Source: Paragorgia papillata (Eukaryota; Cnidaria; Anthozoa; Scleralcyonacea; Coralliidae). Taken from it: DNA of 64,000 nt. Below the pieces are notes generated by a model that was not told the DNA's origin, ran no database searches, and saw nothing but the letters and a program-made list of their open reading frames with translations. The translations under genes and the position numbers were made by a program. Location: contig JAWNZC010000117.1 in the NCBI GenBank assembly GCA_035771165.1, positions 1,431,175 through 1,495,174 on the forward strand, in the 5' to 3' direction. This document shows, one piece after another, positions 43,601 through 57,450 of this stretch. Position 1 is the stretch's first letter; every line of letters starts with the position of its first letter.

Positions 43601-46600
43601 TTAGCCAAAAAAAATTTTCCTTTTAGCTCAGAGAAATACAACAGTTCTCCTTTATTCAGTGGTTATTTAACAGTTGGTTAAAACCGACTCAAAAGTTTCA
43701 AAAGTTGAAAAATGGAAAAATCGGTCAAAAAGTAAAGGCTAACCCCTTTACTTTTTTTTCCGAATTTTTTTCCAAAAATCAAAAAAACATTTTTTTTAGC
43801 CAAAATACAGCCTTCTCCTTTTCACAGAAGGTTTAAAACGACTTTATTTAACCGTTTTTTGACCCAAATCTGAAAAGTTTTTCAAAAGTGACTCCAAAAT
43901 CGGTCAAAAAGTAAAGGCTAACCCCTTTACTTTTTTTCTCCGGGGATTTTTTTTCAAAAGAATCAAAAAAAAATTTTAAACTGGTTTATGCTCATTAAAA
44001 ATTGAATGGATTGTTCTACTTTTTTTTCAGTGGTTATTCCATAAAGTTTGGTGTAGCAATATCCATGAACTGAAATATATTTAGGCTATACTTCTAAAGT
44101 TGAAAAATGGTCCAAAATCGGTCGAAAAAGTAAAGGCTAACCCCCTTTTTACTTTTTTTTTCCGGATTTTTTTCAAAAAAAAATGATAAAAAAATTTTAA
44201 AACTTGGTTTAATCTCATTTAAAAATTGAATGGATAATGTTTCTACTTTTTTCAGTGGTTATTTCCAATAGTTTGGTGTGTCTACTAACATATGAACTAA
44301 AATTTTTAGGCTATACTTCCAAAGTTTGATAAAAAATAGGCCCAAAATCGCGGCGTCAAAATGTAAAGGCTAAACCCCTTAATTTTTTTTTTCCGAATTA
44401 TTTTTTTCCAAAAATCAAAAACATTTTTTTTTAGGCCAAAAAATACAGCCTATCTCCTTTTCACAGAAGGTCTAAAACGACCTTTATTTAACCGTTTTTG
44501 ACCCTAACTCCAAAAGTTTCAAAAGTGACGAAAATCCGGGTCAAAAAGTAAAGGCTAACCCCTTTACTTTTTTTTCTCGCGGATGTTTTTGTTCAAAAAA
44601 ATTCAAAAATCCAAAAACATTTTTAAACTATGGTTTATCTCATTAAAAAATTTGAATGGATAAGTTCTACTTTTTTCAGTGCGATATTTCCCAAAAGTTG
44701 GTGTGTGCTATACAATCGAACTAAAATACTCTTAGGCTTACTTTCCCAAAGTTGGAAAAAAATGGCCATAAATCGGTGAAACAAAAAGTAAAAGGTCTAA
44801 CCCCTTTACTTTATTTTTTTTCCGCGATTTATTTCAAAAAATTAAAAAAATAATTTTTTAAAACTGGTTTATCCTCATATAAAAATTGAATGGATTGGTT
44901 ACCTACTTTTTTCAGTGGTTATTCCATAGTTGTGTGTGCTATACAATGAACTAAAATATTGTAGGCTTACTTCCAAAGTTGAAAAATGGGCCAAAAATCG
45001 GTCAAAAAGTAAAGGCTAACCCCTTTAATTTTTGTTTTTCCGATGTTTTTTTCAAAAAAATCACAGAAAAAATTTTTTGTTAGCCAAATTGACAGCCTTC
45101 TCCTTTTCACAAGAATGTCCTAAAACTATTTTATTTAACCGTTTTTGGACCCCTAACTCAGTGGTTATTCAAAAGTGACGAAAATCGGTCAAAAAGTAAA
45201 GGCTAACCACCTTTACTTTTTTTTTTCCGAGATTTTTTTCCAAAAATCAAAAACATTTTTTTTTAGCCAAAAATACAGCCTTCTCCTTTTCACATGAAGG
45301 GTTTAAAAACGACTTTATTTAACCGTTTTTGACCACTAAACTGAAAAGTTTCAAAATGTGACCAAAAATCGGTCAAAAAAGTAAGTCATGGCATAACCCC
45401 TTTACTTTTTTATTTACTCCTCCGGATTTTTTTCAACAAAAATCAAAAAGAAAAATTTTAAACTGGTTTATCTCATTAAAAATTGAATGGATTGTTTTCT
45501 ACTTTTTTCAGTAGGGTTATTCCATAGTTTATGGGTGTGCTATACAAATGAACTAAAAAATATTTTAGCCTTACTTCCAAAGTTTGAAAAATGGCCAAAA
45601 ATCGGTCAAAAAGTAAAGGCTAACCCCTTTACTTTTTTTTCCTCCGGATTTTTTTCAAGAAAATCAAAAAGAAAATTTTAAACTGAGTTTATTCCTCCAT
45701 TAAAAATTTGATTGGAATTGTTCTACTTTTTTCCAGTGGTTATTCCATAGTTGGGTGTTGCATTTACAATGAACTAAACATATTTTAGGCTTTACTTTCC
45801 AAAGATTGAAAAAATGGCCAAAAATACGGTCTCAAATAAGTAAAGGCTAACCCCTTTAACCTTTTTTTTTTTTTTCCGAATTTTTATTCCAAAAAATCAA
45901 AAACATTTTTTTTTTAGCCAAAATACAGCCTTCCTCCTTTTCACAGAATGTCTCAAAACGACTTTATTTAACCGTTTTTTGACCCTACCACTCCCAAAAA
46001 GTTTCAAAAGTGACGAAAATCGGTCCAAAAAGTAAAGGCGTAAAACCCTTTACTTTTTTTTTCACGAATTTTTTTCCAAAAATCCAAAAAATTTTTTTTA
46101 GCCAAAAATTCAGCCTTCTCCTTTTCACAGAAAGGTTTATAACGACCTTATTTAACCGTTTGTGACCCCAAACTGAAAAGTTTCAAAAGGGAACAAATTC
46201 GGTCAAAAAATTATAGGATAACCACTTCTTCATTTTTTTTCCCACGGAAGTTTTCAAAAAATCAAAAAAAAATTTTAAAAACTGGTTTATCTCAATTAAA
46301 AATGTGATTGGATTGTTCTACTTTTTTCAGGTGGTTATTTCCCATAGTTGGTGTGCTATACAATGAACTAAAATTATTTAGGCCTTACATTCAAAGTTGC
46401 AAAAATATGGCCAAAACTCGTGTCAAAAAGTAAAGGCTAACCCCCTTTACTTTTTTTTTTTCGTCCAGGGAATTTTTTTCAAAAAATCAAAGAAAAAATT
46501 TTAAAACCTGGTTTATCTCATTTACAAAATTGTATCGGATTGTTCTTACTTTTATTCAGTGGTTATGTCCATAGTTGGGTGTGCTATACAATGAAACTAA

Positions 46601-49600
46601 AATATTTAGGCTTACATGTTCCAAAGTTGAAAAAATGGCCAAAATCACGGTCAAAACTTAAAGGCTAACCCCTTCACTTTTTTTTTTTTCCGAATATTTT
46701 TTCCAAAAAATCAAAAACATTTTTTGAGTTAAGGATAACTTTTTTTTTCCGAATTTTTTTCAAAAATCAAAAACATTTTTTTTAGCCAAAAATTACAGCC
46801 TTCTCCTTTTCACCGGACTGTGAGGTTTAAACGAACGAACCGTTTTATTGACCCAAACTGAAAAGTTTTGACACAAATCGGAAAAGTTTCAAAAGTGGAC
46901 CCAAAATCGGTCAAAAAAGTAAAGGCTAACCCCTATTACTTTTTTTTCCGGATTTTTTTCAAAAAATCAAAAATAAAATTTTAAACTAGATTTATCTCCA
47001 TTCAAAAATTGGATTGGATTGTTCTACTTTTTTCAGTGGTTAATCCATAGTTTGTGTGCGATAACAATGAACTAAAAGTATTTGAGCCTTACTATCCAAA
47101 TTGAAAAATGGGCCAAAATCGGTCAAAAAAGGTAAAGGCAAACAACCTTTACTACTTTTTTTTTCCGAATTTTTTTCAGCGGTTATTCTGGTGGTGCTGC
47201 TATTAAAAATCAACTAAACAATTTTTTTAGCCAAAATACAGAGCCTTCCCTCCTTTCACAGAAGGTTTAAAAACGACTTCCAAAGTTAAACCCGTTTTTG
47301 ACCCAAACTGAAAAAAAGTCAAAAGTGACCCAAAATCTTTCAAAAGTGAAAGGCATAACCCACTTTACTTTTTTTTAACCGGAATTTTTTTCAACAAAAT
47401 CAAAAAAAAATTTTAAACTGGTTTTATCTCATTAAAAATTGAATGCGGAATTTGTTCTACTTTTTTACAGTGGTTATTCCCCATAGTTGGGGTGTTCGCT
47501 ATACAATGAATCTAAAATATTTAGGCTTACTTCCAAAGTTGAAAAATGGCCAAAAATCGGTCAAAAAAAAACGTAAAAGGCTAACCCCTTCACTATTTTT
47601 TTTCCGAATTAATCTTTTCCAAAAATCAAAAACATTTATTTTTATTTTTAGCCAAAATACAGCCTCTCCTATTTCACCTTTTACACAGGTTTAAAAATCG
47701 ACTTATTTTCACATTTTTTAGAGTTTTGAACGCAAACTATCAAAAGTTTTCAAGAAGTGACGAAAATCGGTCAAAAAGTAAGGCTAACCCCTTTACTTTT
47801 TTTTCCGAATTTTTTACCAAGAAAAAATCAAAAAAAAATTTAAATGGGTTTATCTCATTAAAAAATTTGAACCAAATCGGTTCTAAAGTAGTGGTCTTTT
47901 CCATAGTTGGGTGTTCCAAAACAATGAACTAAATTATTTACGCCTCTGGAAACTTCCTGGTTTATCTTATATTAAATTGAAAAAAATTAGGCACAAATGG
48001 ATTGTCGTACTTTTTTCATGCTCATTCCGCATAAAATTGGTGTAATCTATCTTTTTCGACAGACTGATGAACTTTTAGCCAAAATACAGCTTCTCCTTTT
48101 CACAGAATGTCAGGCTAATAAAACGACTTTATATTTAGCGTTTTTGACCCTAACTCCAAAGTCTTCAAAAATGAGCCAAAATCGGTCAAAAAGTAGAAGG
48201 CTAAACCCCTTTACTTTTTTTTTTCCGAATCTTTTTTATCCAAAAATCATAAACAATTTTTTTTTAGCCAAAATACAGCCTTCTCCTTTTCACAAAGAAG
48301 GTTTAAATACGACTCTATATAACCGTTTTTCTGACCCAAACTGCAAAAGTTTTCAAAAGTGCACCCAAGAAATCGTCAAAAAAAGTGAAAGGCTAACCCC
48401 TTTAACATTTTTTTTTCCGGATTTTTTTCAAAAAATCAAAAAAAAATTTTAAACTAGGTTTATCTCATTCAAAAACATTAGAATGGATTTGCTTCAACAC
48501 TTTTTGTTGTTCAGTGGTTATTCCATAGTTGGTGTGCTATACATATGAACTAAAATATCTTAGCGCTTACTTCCTCAAAGTTTGAAAAATGACAAAATCG
48601 GGTCAAAAAGTAAAGGCCTAACCCCCTTTACTTTATTTTTTTCCGAATTTTTTTCCCAAAAATCAAAAACAATTTTTTTAGCCCCAAATACAGCCTTCTC
48701 CTTTTCATCAGAAGTTTAAAACGACTTTATTTAAACCGTTTTTGACCCCAATCTCAAAAGTTTACACAAAAGTGACTCCAAAATCGGTCAAAAAGTAGAA
48801 GGCTAACCCCCTTTACTTTTTTTGTACCCTGTTTCCGGATTTTTTTTTCAAAAAAACAAAAAAAAAAATTTAAACTGGTTTTATTCTCATTAAAAATTGA
48901 ATGGGATTGTTCTGTACTTGTTTTCAGTGGTTTATTCCATAGTTGGTGTGCGTAGTACAATGAACTAAAATATTTAGGGCCTTTACTTCCAAAGTTGAAA
49001 AATGGACAAAATCGGTCAAAAAACAGTAAAGGCTAACCCCCTATTACTTTTTTTTTCCGAATTTTTTTTTAGCCAAAATACAGCCTTATCCTTTTCACAG
49101 AATGTTCTTAAAACGTCTTTATTTCAACCGTTTTTGACCCTAAATCACAAATTTCAAAAGGTACGAAATCGGTCTAAAGTTAAGGGGCTAACCCCTTTAC
49201 TTTTTTTTTTCCGAATTTTTTTCCAAAAAATCAAAAACATTTTCTTTTATGCCAAAATACAGCCGTTTTCCTTTTCACAGAAGGTTTAAAACGACTTTAT
49301 TTTAACGAATATGGCGTTTTTGACCCAAACTGAAAAGGTTTCAACAAGTGACCGAAAAATCGGTCAAAAAGTAAAGGTGCTAACCGCCTTTACTTTTTTT
49401 CCGGATTTTTTCAAAAAATCAAAAAAATTTTCAACTGGACGTTTTTTCAAAAAATCGCAAAGACAATTTTAAAAAATCTGGGTTTATCTCATTAAAAATA
49501 TTGTATGGATTGGTCTCTTACTTTTTTTCACAGTGGTTATTCCATAGTTGGTCGTGCTATAACAATGAACTAAAATATTTAGGCTTACTTCACAAAGTTT

Positions 49601-52600
49601 GAAAAAATGGCCAAAATCGGTCAAAAAGTAGAAGGCTAACCCCGATTTATGAACTTTTTTTTCCGGAATTATTTTTTTCAAAAAATCAAAAAAAATTTTA
49701 AAACTGGTTTATCCACATTAAAAATTGAATGGATTGTTCTAACTTTTTTCAGTTGGTTATTCCAGCTAGTTGGTGTGCCTATGCACAATGAACTAAAAAA
49801 AAATATTTTAGGCTTACTTCCAAAGCTTTTGAAAAAATGGCCAAAAATCGGTCAAAAAGTAAAGGCTAACCCCTTTACTTTTTTTTTTCCGAATTTTTTT
49901 CCAAAAATCAAAAAACAATTTTTTTAGCCAAAAAATACAAGCCTTCTCACTTTTCACAGAATGTCTAAAACGACTTTATATTAACCGTTTTTGATCCAAA
50001 CTCAAAAAGTTTCAAAAGTGACGAAAATCTGGTCAAAAAGTAGTTAAAGGCTTACCCACTTTACTTGTTTCTTTCCGGATTTTTTTTCAAAAAATCACAA
50101 AAAAACTTTTTTTTTTAGCCAAAATACAGCATTCTCCTTTTTCACAGAAGGTTTAAAACGACTGTATTTAACCGTTTTTGACCCAAACTGAAAAGTTTCA
50201 AAGTGACCAAAAATCGGTCAAAAAGTAAAGGCTAACCCCTTTATACCTTTTTTTTACTTTCGGATTTTTTCAAAATTTTTTTCAAACAACAAAAAAAAAT
50301 TTTAAACTGGTTTATTCCATTAAAAATTGAATTGGATTGTTCTTACTTTTTTCAGTTGGTTATTCCATAGTTGGTGTGCTATACAATGAACTTAAAACTA
50401 TTTAGGATTACTTCCAAAGTTGAAAAATGTGCCAAAATCGGGTTCTAAAAAGTAATTCTGGTCACAAAGTAAAGGCTAACCCCTTTACTTTTTTTTTCCG
50501 GATTTTTTTCAAAAAAATCAAAAAAAAATTTTAAAATGTCTTTATCTCATTAAAAATGAATGGATTGTTCTAATTTTTTCAGTGGTTATTCCCATTGTTG
50601 GTGTGCTATACAATCGAACTAAAATATTTTGGCTTACTTCCAAAAATCAAAAATGGCCAAATCGGTCAAAAAGTAAAGGCTAACCCCTTTAATTTTTTTT
50701 TTCCGAATTTTTTTTAAAGTAGGCCAAAATACAGCCTTCTCCTTTTCCACAGAATGTCTAAAAACGACCTGTAATTTAACCGATTTTTGACCACCTAACT
50801 CAATAAGTTTCAAAAGTGACGAAAATCGTGTTCAAAAAGTAAAGGCAAACCCCTTTACTTTTTTTTCCCAGGATTTATTTCAAAAAATCAAAAAACAATT
50901 TTAAAAACTGGTTTCCTCAATTAAAAATTGAATGGATTGTCTACTTTTTTTTCAGTGGTTATTCCATAGTTTGGTGTGCTATACAATGAACTAAAATATT
51001 TAGGCCTTACTTCCAAAGATTGAAAAATGGCCCAAAAATATCGGTCCGGCGGGATATGAGTTTCAAAAATAAAAAGTAAAAAGGCTAACATCCCCTTTAC
51101 ACTTTATTTTTTCCGGATTTTTTTTTCCAAAAATCAAAAAAACATTTTTAAAAATGGTTTCAGCCAAAATTGAATGGATTGTTTACTTTTTTCAGACATG
51201 GTTCATTCTCACCAGTTGGTGTGCTATACAATGAACTAAAACAACCGTTTATTTAGGCTTACTTCCAAAGTTTGGAAAAAATGGCCAAAATCGGTCAAAA
51301 AGTAACCCTTTTCTTTTTTTTTTTCCCGAATTTTTTTTTCCAAAAAATCAAGTAACATTTTTTTTAGCCAAAAAACAGGCCTTCTCCTTTTCACAGAATT
51401 TTTAAAACGACTTTAAACAAAAAAATTTTTAACCGTTGTTGACCCAAACGAAAAGTTGTCAAAAGTGACCAAAATCGTCAAAAAGTAAAGGCTAACCCCT
51501 TTACGTTTTTTTTCCGCTAACCCCTTAATTTTTTTTTTCAAAAAACATTTTTTTTAGCCAAAATACAGCCTTCTCCTTTCATCAGAAGGTTGTCTAAAAC
51601 GACTTTTTTTTATTTAATCCGTTTTTTGAGCCCTAACTCAAAAAGTTTCAGAAAGTGACGAAAATCGGGGTCAAAAAGTAAAGGCTAAACACCCCTTACT
51701 TTTTTTTTCCGAATTTTTTTTTTCCTCCGGATGATTTTTCAAAAAATTCAAAAAACATTTTATCAACTTTTAGCCAAAATACAGCCTATTGTTCTCCTTT
51801 TTTCAGTGGTTATTCCATAGTTTGGTGTGCCTATACAATGACACTAAAATATTAGAGGCTTACTTTCCAAAGTTGAAAAATGGCCAAAATCGGTCCAAAA
51901 GTAAAGGCTAACCCTTTCACTTTTTTTTCCCGACTTTTTTTCTCAATAATGAAAAGTTTCAAAAGTGACCAAAATACAGCCTTCGGTCCTTTTCACAAAA
52001 GGGTTTAAAACGGCTAACCACCTTACTTTTTTTTTCCGGATTTTTTTTTCAAACTGAAAAGATTCAACAAGTAGAAAAATTTTAAAAAGCTAACCCCTTT
52101 TCTTTTTTTTTCCCCGAATTTTTTTTCACAAAAATCAAAAACATTTTTTTTAGGAGCCAAAATACAGCCGTCACCTTTTCACAGAAGCTTTTTAAAACGA
52201 CTTTATTTAAACCGTTTTTGACCTCAAACTGCAAAGTTCAAAAAGTGACCAAAAACGTCAAAAAGTAAAGGGCAAACCCCTTTACTTTTTTTTTCCCCGA
52301 CTTTTTTTTTTCAAAAAATCAAACTGAACATTTTTTTTAGCCAAAATTCCATAGTGGCCTTCTGAGGTGTGTGCTATAGTAATGAACTAAAAATATTTAG
52401 GCTTACCGTTTTGACCAAACTCACAAGTTGAAAAAGTGGCCAAAATCGGTCGAAAAAGTAAAGGCTAACGCCCTTTACTTTTTTTTCTCACGATTTTTTT
52501 TTCAACAAACAATCAAAAAAAAATTTTAAACATAGTTTAACTCTAATTAAAAAACTTGAATGGATTGTTCTACTTTTTTCAGTGGTTATTCCCAGGTAGT

Positions 52601-54700
52601 TGGTGCTGCTATACAATGAACTAAAATATTTAGCCATACTTCCAAAGTTGAATGAATGGCCAAAATCGGTCAAAAAGTAAAGCTAACCCCTTTACTGAAC
52701 TAAAATATTTAAGACTTACTTCCAAAGTTTGAAAAATGCCTAAATCGTGTCAAAAAGTAAAGGCTATAACTTTTTTTTCCGAATTTTTTTTCCAAAAATC
52801 AAAAAACATTTTTTTTTAGCCAAAATACAGCCCTTCTTCCTTTTCACAGAATGTTTAAAACGACTTTATTTTAACCGTTTTTGACCCTAAACTCAAAAGT
52901 TTCAAAAGTGACGAAAATCAGGTTCAAAAATCGGTCAAAATGGAAGGCTAACCCCTTTACTTTTTTTTTCCGGATTATTTTTCAAAAAAAATCATTCAAA
53001 AAAAATTTTAAACTGGTTTTAAACTGGTTTATCTCATTAAAAAATGAATGGAATTGTTTCTACTTTATTTCAGTGGTTATTTCCAATAGTTGTGTGTGCT
53101 AAACAATGAACTAAAATATTTAGCCCCTACTTTTCCAAAGTTGGAAAATATGGCCAAAATCGGTCAAAAAAGTAAAGGCTAACCCCTTTACCTTTTTTTT
53201 TCCGAATTTTTATACAAACATCAAAAACTTTTTTTTTAGCCAAAATACATCCATCATATCTCCGTCACAGAAGATCTAAAACGAGACTTTAATAAACCGT
53301 TTTTGACCCAAACTCAAAAGTTTTCAAAAGTGACGAAAATCGGTCAAAAAGTAAAGGCTAACCCCTTTAACTTTTTTACCTTCCGGATGTTTTTTCCAAA
53401 AAATCAAAAAAAAATTTTAAACTGGTTTATCTCATCGAATTAAAAATGATGATTGGATTGTTTTCTAACTTTTCTACTTTTTTCAGTGGTTAATTCCATA
53501 GTTGGTGTGCCTAATACAATGAACTAAAATATTTAAGGCTTACTTCCAAAGTACTTCCAAAGTTGAAAAATGGCCAAACTCGGTCATCGGTCAAAATAGT
53601 AACAGGCTAACCCTTTTAATTTTTTTTACCTGATTATTTTTTTCCAAAAATCATAAACATCTTTTTTAGCCACGATATACAAAGCCATTCTCCTTTTCAC
53701 AGAATGGACATAAAACGACTTTATTTAAACCGTTTTTTGACCCTAACTCAAAAGTTTCAAAAGTGACGGAAATCGGTCAAAAAGTAAAGGGTCTAAAACC
53801 GCCTTTTTACTTTTATTGTTCCGGATTTTTTTCAAAAAAATAAAAAAAAATATTTAAACTTTTTTTATCACATTAAAAATTGAATGGAAAGTTACCTAAA
53901 CTTTATTTCAGTGTTATTCCATAGTTTGGTTTGGGTCTACAATGAACTAAAATATTAGCCTTACTATTCCAAAGTTGGAAAAATGGCCAAAATCGGTCAA
54001 AAAAGTAAAAGGCTAACCCCTTTACTCTTTTTTTTTTCCGTATAATTTTTTTATTTCCAAAAATCAAAATAACATTTTTTTTAGCCAAGAATAACAGCCT
54101 TCCTCCTTTTCACGAAGGTTTTAATGTCTAAAACGGATCTTTATTTAACCGTTTTTTGACCCTAACTCGAAAAGTTGTCCATAAAGTGACGAAAATCGCG
54201 ATACAAAAAGTAAAGGCTTAACCCCTTACTTTATTTCTTACTCAGCGGATGTATTTTTCAAAAAAATCCAAAAACCATTTTAAACTGGTTATCTCATTAA
54301 AAATTGAATGGATTGCTTTTCATTAGCTTTTATAAACCCCATCAACTTTCTCTACTTGTTTTCAGTGGTTATTCCATAAGTTGTGGTGTGTGCTATACAA
54401 TGAACTAAAATATTTAATGCTTACAATTCCAAAGTTGAAAAATGGCCAAAATCGGTCAATAAGTAAAGGCTAACCCCCTTTACTTTTTTTTTCGTCCTGG
54501 ATTTTTTTCAAAAAAATCAAAAAAAAAATTTTTAAACTGGTTTATCTCATTAAAAAATGTGAATGGATTGTTACTACTTTTTCAGAGGTTATTCCATACG
54601 TTGGTTCGCAATACACAAGAACTAAAAATATTTTAGGCTATAACTTATCCAAAGTTGAAAAATGCCCAAAATCGGGTCAAAAAGTGGTCAAAAACCAAAC
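43601..54700. repeat. Satellite array, block 3, saturated with small indels
   Basis: The same modules in the same orientation, but almost every copy carries several single-base or 2-4 base differences, mostly insertions and homopolymer changes (e.g. TTTGGTGTAGCAATATCC for TTGGTGTGCTATACAATG). ORFs here (for example at 47443-47694, 47997-48452, 49002-49289) are random products of the noise. See findings for the assembly-quality argument. Confidence 0.9.
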
Positions 54701-57120
54701 CACTCACTTAGTTTTGAAAAAGAAGCCTTCTCCTTATGTGTCCTTGTAACAATATTTATGGTACTAAGCTGTACAATCATGTACAGTATATTATTTGGTT
54801 ATACTGACCAATACTGATTTGTCTGCTCAAGTCTACAAGTTTGCTAGCTGCTTTGGTAGTAACATTCAAGCAGTTGTCAGAACTAAAGTCTATTTAATTA
54901 CTGACAAAACTTTATGTCACTTAAAAATAAGTATTTGTCATATGGCAGCTAACTTTGGAGTGAGATTACTGTGTGATGTGCAGAGAACATTTTGTCCCTC
55001 TTGGAATTGCATGAACCTATTAACATTAAATAAATGTTAGCAGAAAAAGGACCAGCAAGAATTATAGTTATTAAAATATAATAAAGTCTGTATAATACTG
55101 AAGTGCAGTATTTAATCAGAGTTCAAAAAGTAAAGGCTAACCCCTTTGTGTTATTAAATTAGGGGCTTTCTAGGGTCAAAAAGTAAAGGCTAACCCCTTT
55201 ACTTTTTTTTTCCGGATTTTTTTCAAAAAATCAAAAAAAAATTTTAAACTGGTTTATCTCATTAAAAATTGAATGGATTGTTCTACTTTTTTCAGTGGTT
55301 ATTCCATAGTTGGTGTGCTATACAATGAACTAAAATATTTAGGCTTACTTCCAAAGTTGAAAAATGGCCAAAATCGGTCAAATCACCACCACCACCACCA
55401 CCATTTATATGATGTTTTTGACCCTAACTCAAAAGTTTCAAAAGTGACGAAAATCGGTCAAAAAGTAAAGGCTAACCCCTTTACCACCACTACACCACCA
55501 CCAATCCACCACTACCATCACCACCACCATTACCACCTTTAAAACCGTTTTTGACCCAAACTGAAAAGTTTCAAAAGTGACCAAAATCGGTCAAAAAGTA
55601 AAGGCTAACCCCTTTACTTTTTTTTTCCGGATTTTTTTCAAAAAATCAAAAAAAAAATTTTAAACTGGTTTATCTCATTAAAAATTTGGTGGGTGCAAAC
55701 AGTTGCCCACTCTGGTTGGTGTGCTAAAAGACTATATTTTATAATATAATATAATATATAAACTAAGACTAAATATATAGATATATATACTACTCAAATC
55801 AGTAGAGCGAGACATAGACAATGTTTTCATGGTCAAAAAGTAAAGGCTAACCCCTTTAATTTCAAAGTAATCAGGAGGTGTAAAAATTGAATGGATTGTT
55901 CTACTTTTTTCAGTGGTTATTCCATAATTGGATGTTGATCACGTGGTACATGAATATTTAGGCTTACTTCCAAAGTTGAAAAATGGCCAAAATCGGTCAA
56001 AAAGTAAAGGTTGAGTAGTAGTCCCTATCAGTGTACAATATTTCAAAAAGTAAAGGCTAACCCCTTTACTTTGGGGATTTTTCCTGTCCCCGATCGTCCC
56101 AGACGAGTATAGTTTCAGTATTAAAAATTGAATGGATTGTTCTACTTTTTTCAGTGGTTATTCCATAGTTGGTGTGCTATACAATGAACTATCCAAATTG
56201 TGATCTGCTCATCGAGAGAATAAACTCAAAATATGCTTCACGCAATGACTGAAACACTATGTCGGTCAAAAAGTAAAGGCTAGGGAAAGACGTACGCGGT
56301 AGAGATGTGGAGGGCTTTATTTCTTCTTTAGCGACCCCTCTTATTCGAGTAGGGTGGCTTCCCCAAAGTTATATTGATCGATGGACGCTGTGTGGAAGAC
56401 CCTATACATCTACATTGTTCTACTTTTTTCAGTGAACCACATGACTAAACGTTTCTCGTAATTATAAACCTTGTCCTGACTAAAACATGAACTAAAATAT
56501 TTAGCTTACTTCCAAAGTTGAAAAATGGCCAAAATCGGTCAAAAAGTAAAGGCCTCTAATTCCAACCCAAATCCTTAAACTTAAAATTATCAAGTTTTGG
56601 TGATGCCGAAAAGTAAAGGCTAACCCCTTTACTTTTTTTTTCCGATTTTTTTCCAAAAAATAAAAAAAAATTTTAAACTGGTTTATCTCATTAAAAATTG
56701 AATGGATTGTTCTACTTTTTTCAGTGGTTATTCCATATAGAGTATTACTCTACTTCCCATTGCCTCTGTGTGTTTGTGTGGCTTGGCCTTGGAGACCGAT
56801 TCTGAAGTAGCATTGGTCTTCCACATACATTGCTGCAATACTTCCAAAGTTGAAAAATGGCCAAAATCGGTCAAAAAGTTTTGTCTGTCTGTCTTTCATA
56901 TTTTACCCCTTTTTATAGAAATGTATTGACCATTGATTGAAGTGGCATAAAACGTAGACTGTTCCATTACCTGCATGCATTGGCTTGTCAAGTTTTCTGC
57001 TTAAACTGTAAGTAAAGTTATTAGCATACACATAACGATGACATAGCTTAGCCTAAAAACGTTCTTATATATTTGGTGAAAATCAGAGAAATAAGGCTTA
57101 ATTTTAGGTTCGTAAATAAC
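54701..57120. other. Mosaic of 25.4-31.4 kb pieces and satellite snippets
   Basis: Pieces match the earlier region in order: 54735-55120 with 26155-26540; 55483-55541 with the CAC repeat at about 27275; 55725-55830 with 28790; 55926 with 28991; 56071 with 29975; 56191-56262 with 30624; 56281-56414 with 30712; 56739 onward with 30992. Between them are short satellite stretches such as GGTCAAAAAGTAAAGGCTAA and GGATTGTTCTACTTTTTTCA. It includes fragments of helicase pseudogene exon 4 and the stem-loop. Confidence 0.9.
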
Positions 57121-57450
57121 TTTTTATTTTCTTAAGTAAAAAGAGGTTGATTGAATTGAATGAAAATGTTCTTCCAGCCATTTTAGGGGCCGTCGACAAA
57201 TATATTTGGTCCCCAATCGCGGAATTGTTCCACGATTGTGTTGAACACCTCCCCCTCCCCCCCTATCATCGCGGACCAGTGGATATCTGAAACACACGAA
57301 CGAGTATGTTGACCGTACTAATACTGCCATTTTGAGAACGAGTATACACACATTGCATAGTAATAGATGTAGACTCATGGTGTATAACGAATTATATTTA
57401 AATTCAGATTTCGTCCTAATTTTTCTTGCTATCGCGGATTCAAGAAGACC
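57121..57450. repeat. Near-identical copy of about 31370-31690
   Basis: Continuous match including the 84-codon minus ORF, with at least one substitution (ACATTGCATAG against ACATAGCATAG). It leads into satellite at the same point as the first copy. Confidence 0.95.

Noticed and set aside
45487..45681. Numerous F/K-rich short ORFs across 45-62 kb
   Set aside because: All translate the satellite modules (TTTTTTTT and AAAAATC runs).
47997..48452. 151-codon ORF in the noisy satellite
   Set aside because: Random frame opened by indels in satellite units; no similarity between copies and no start or splice context.
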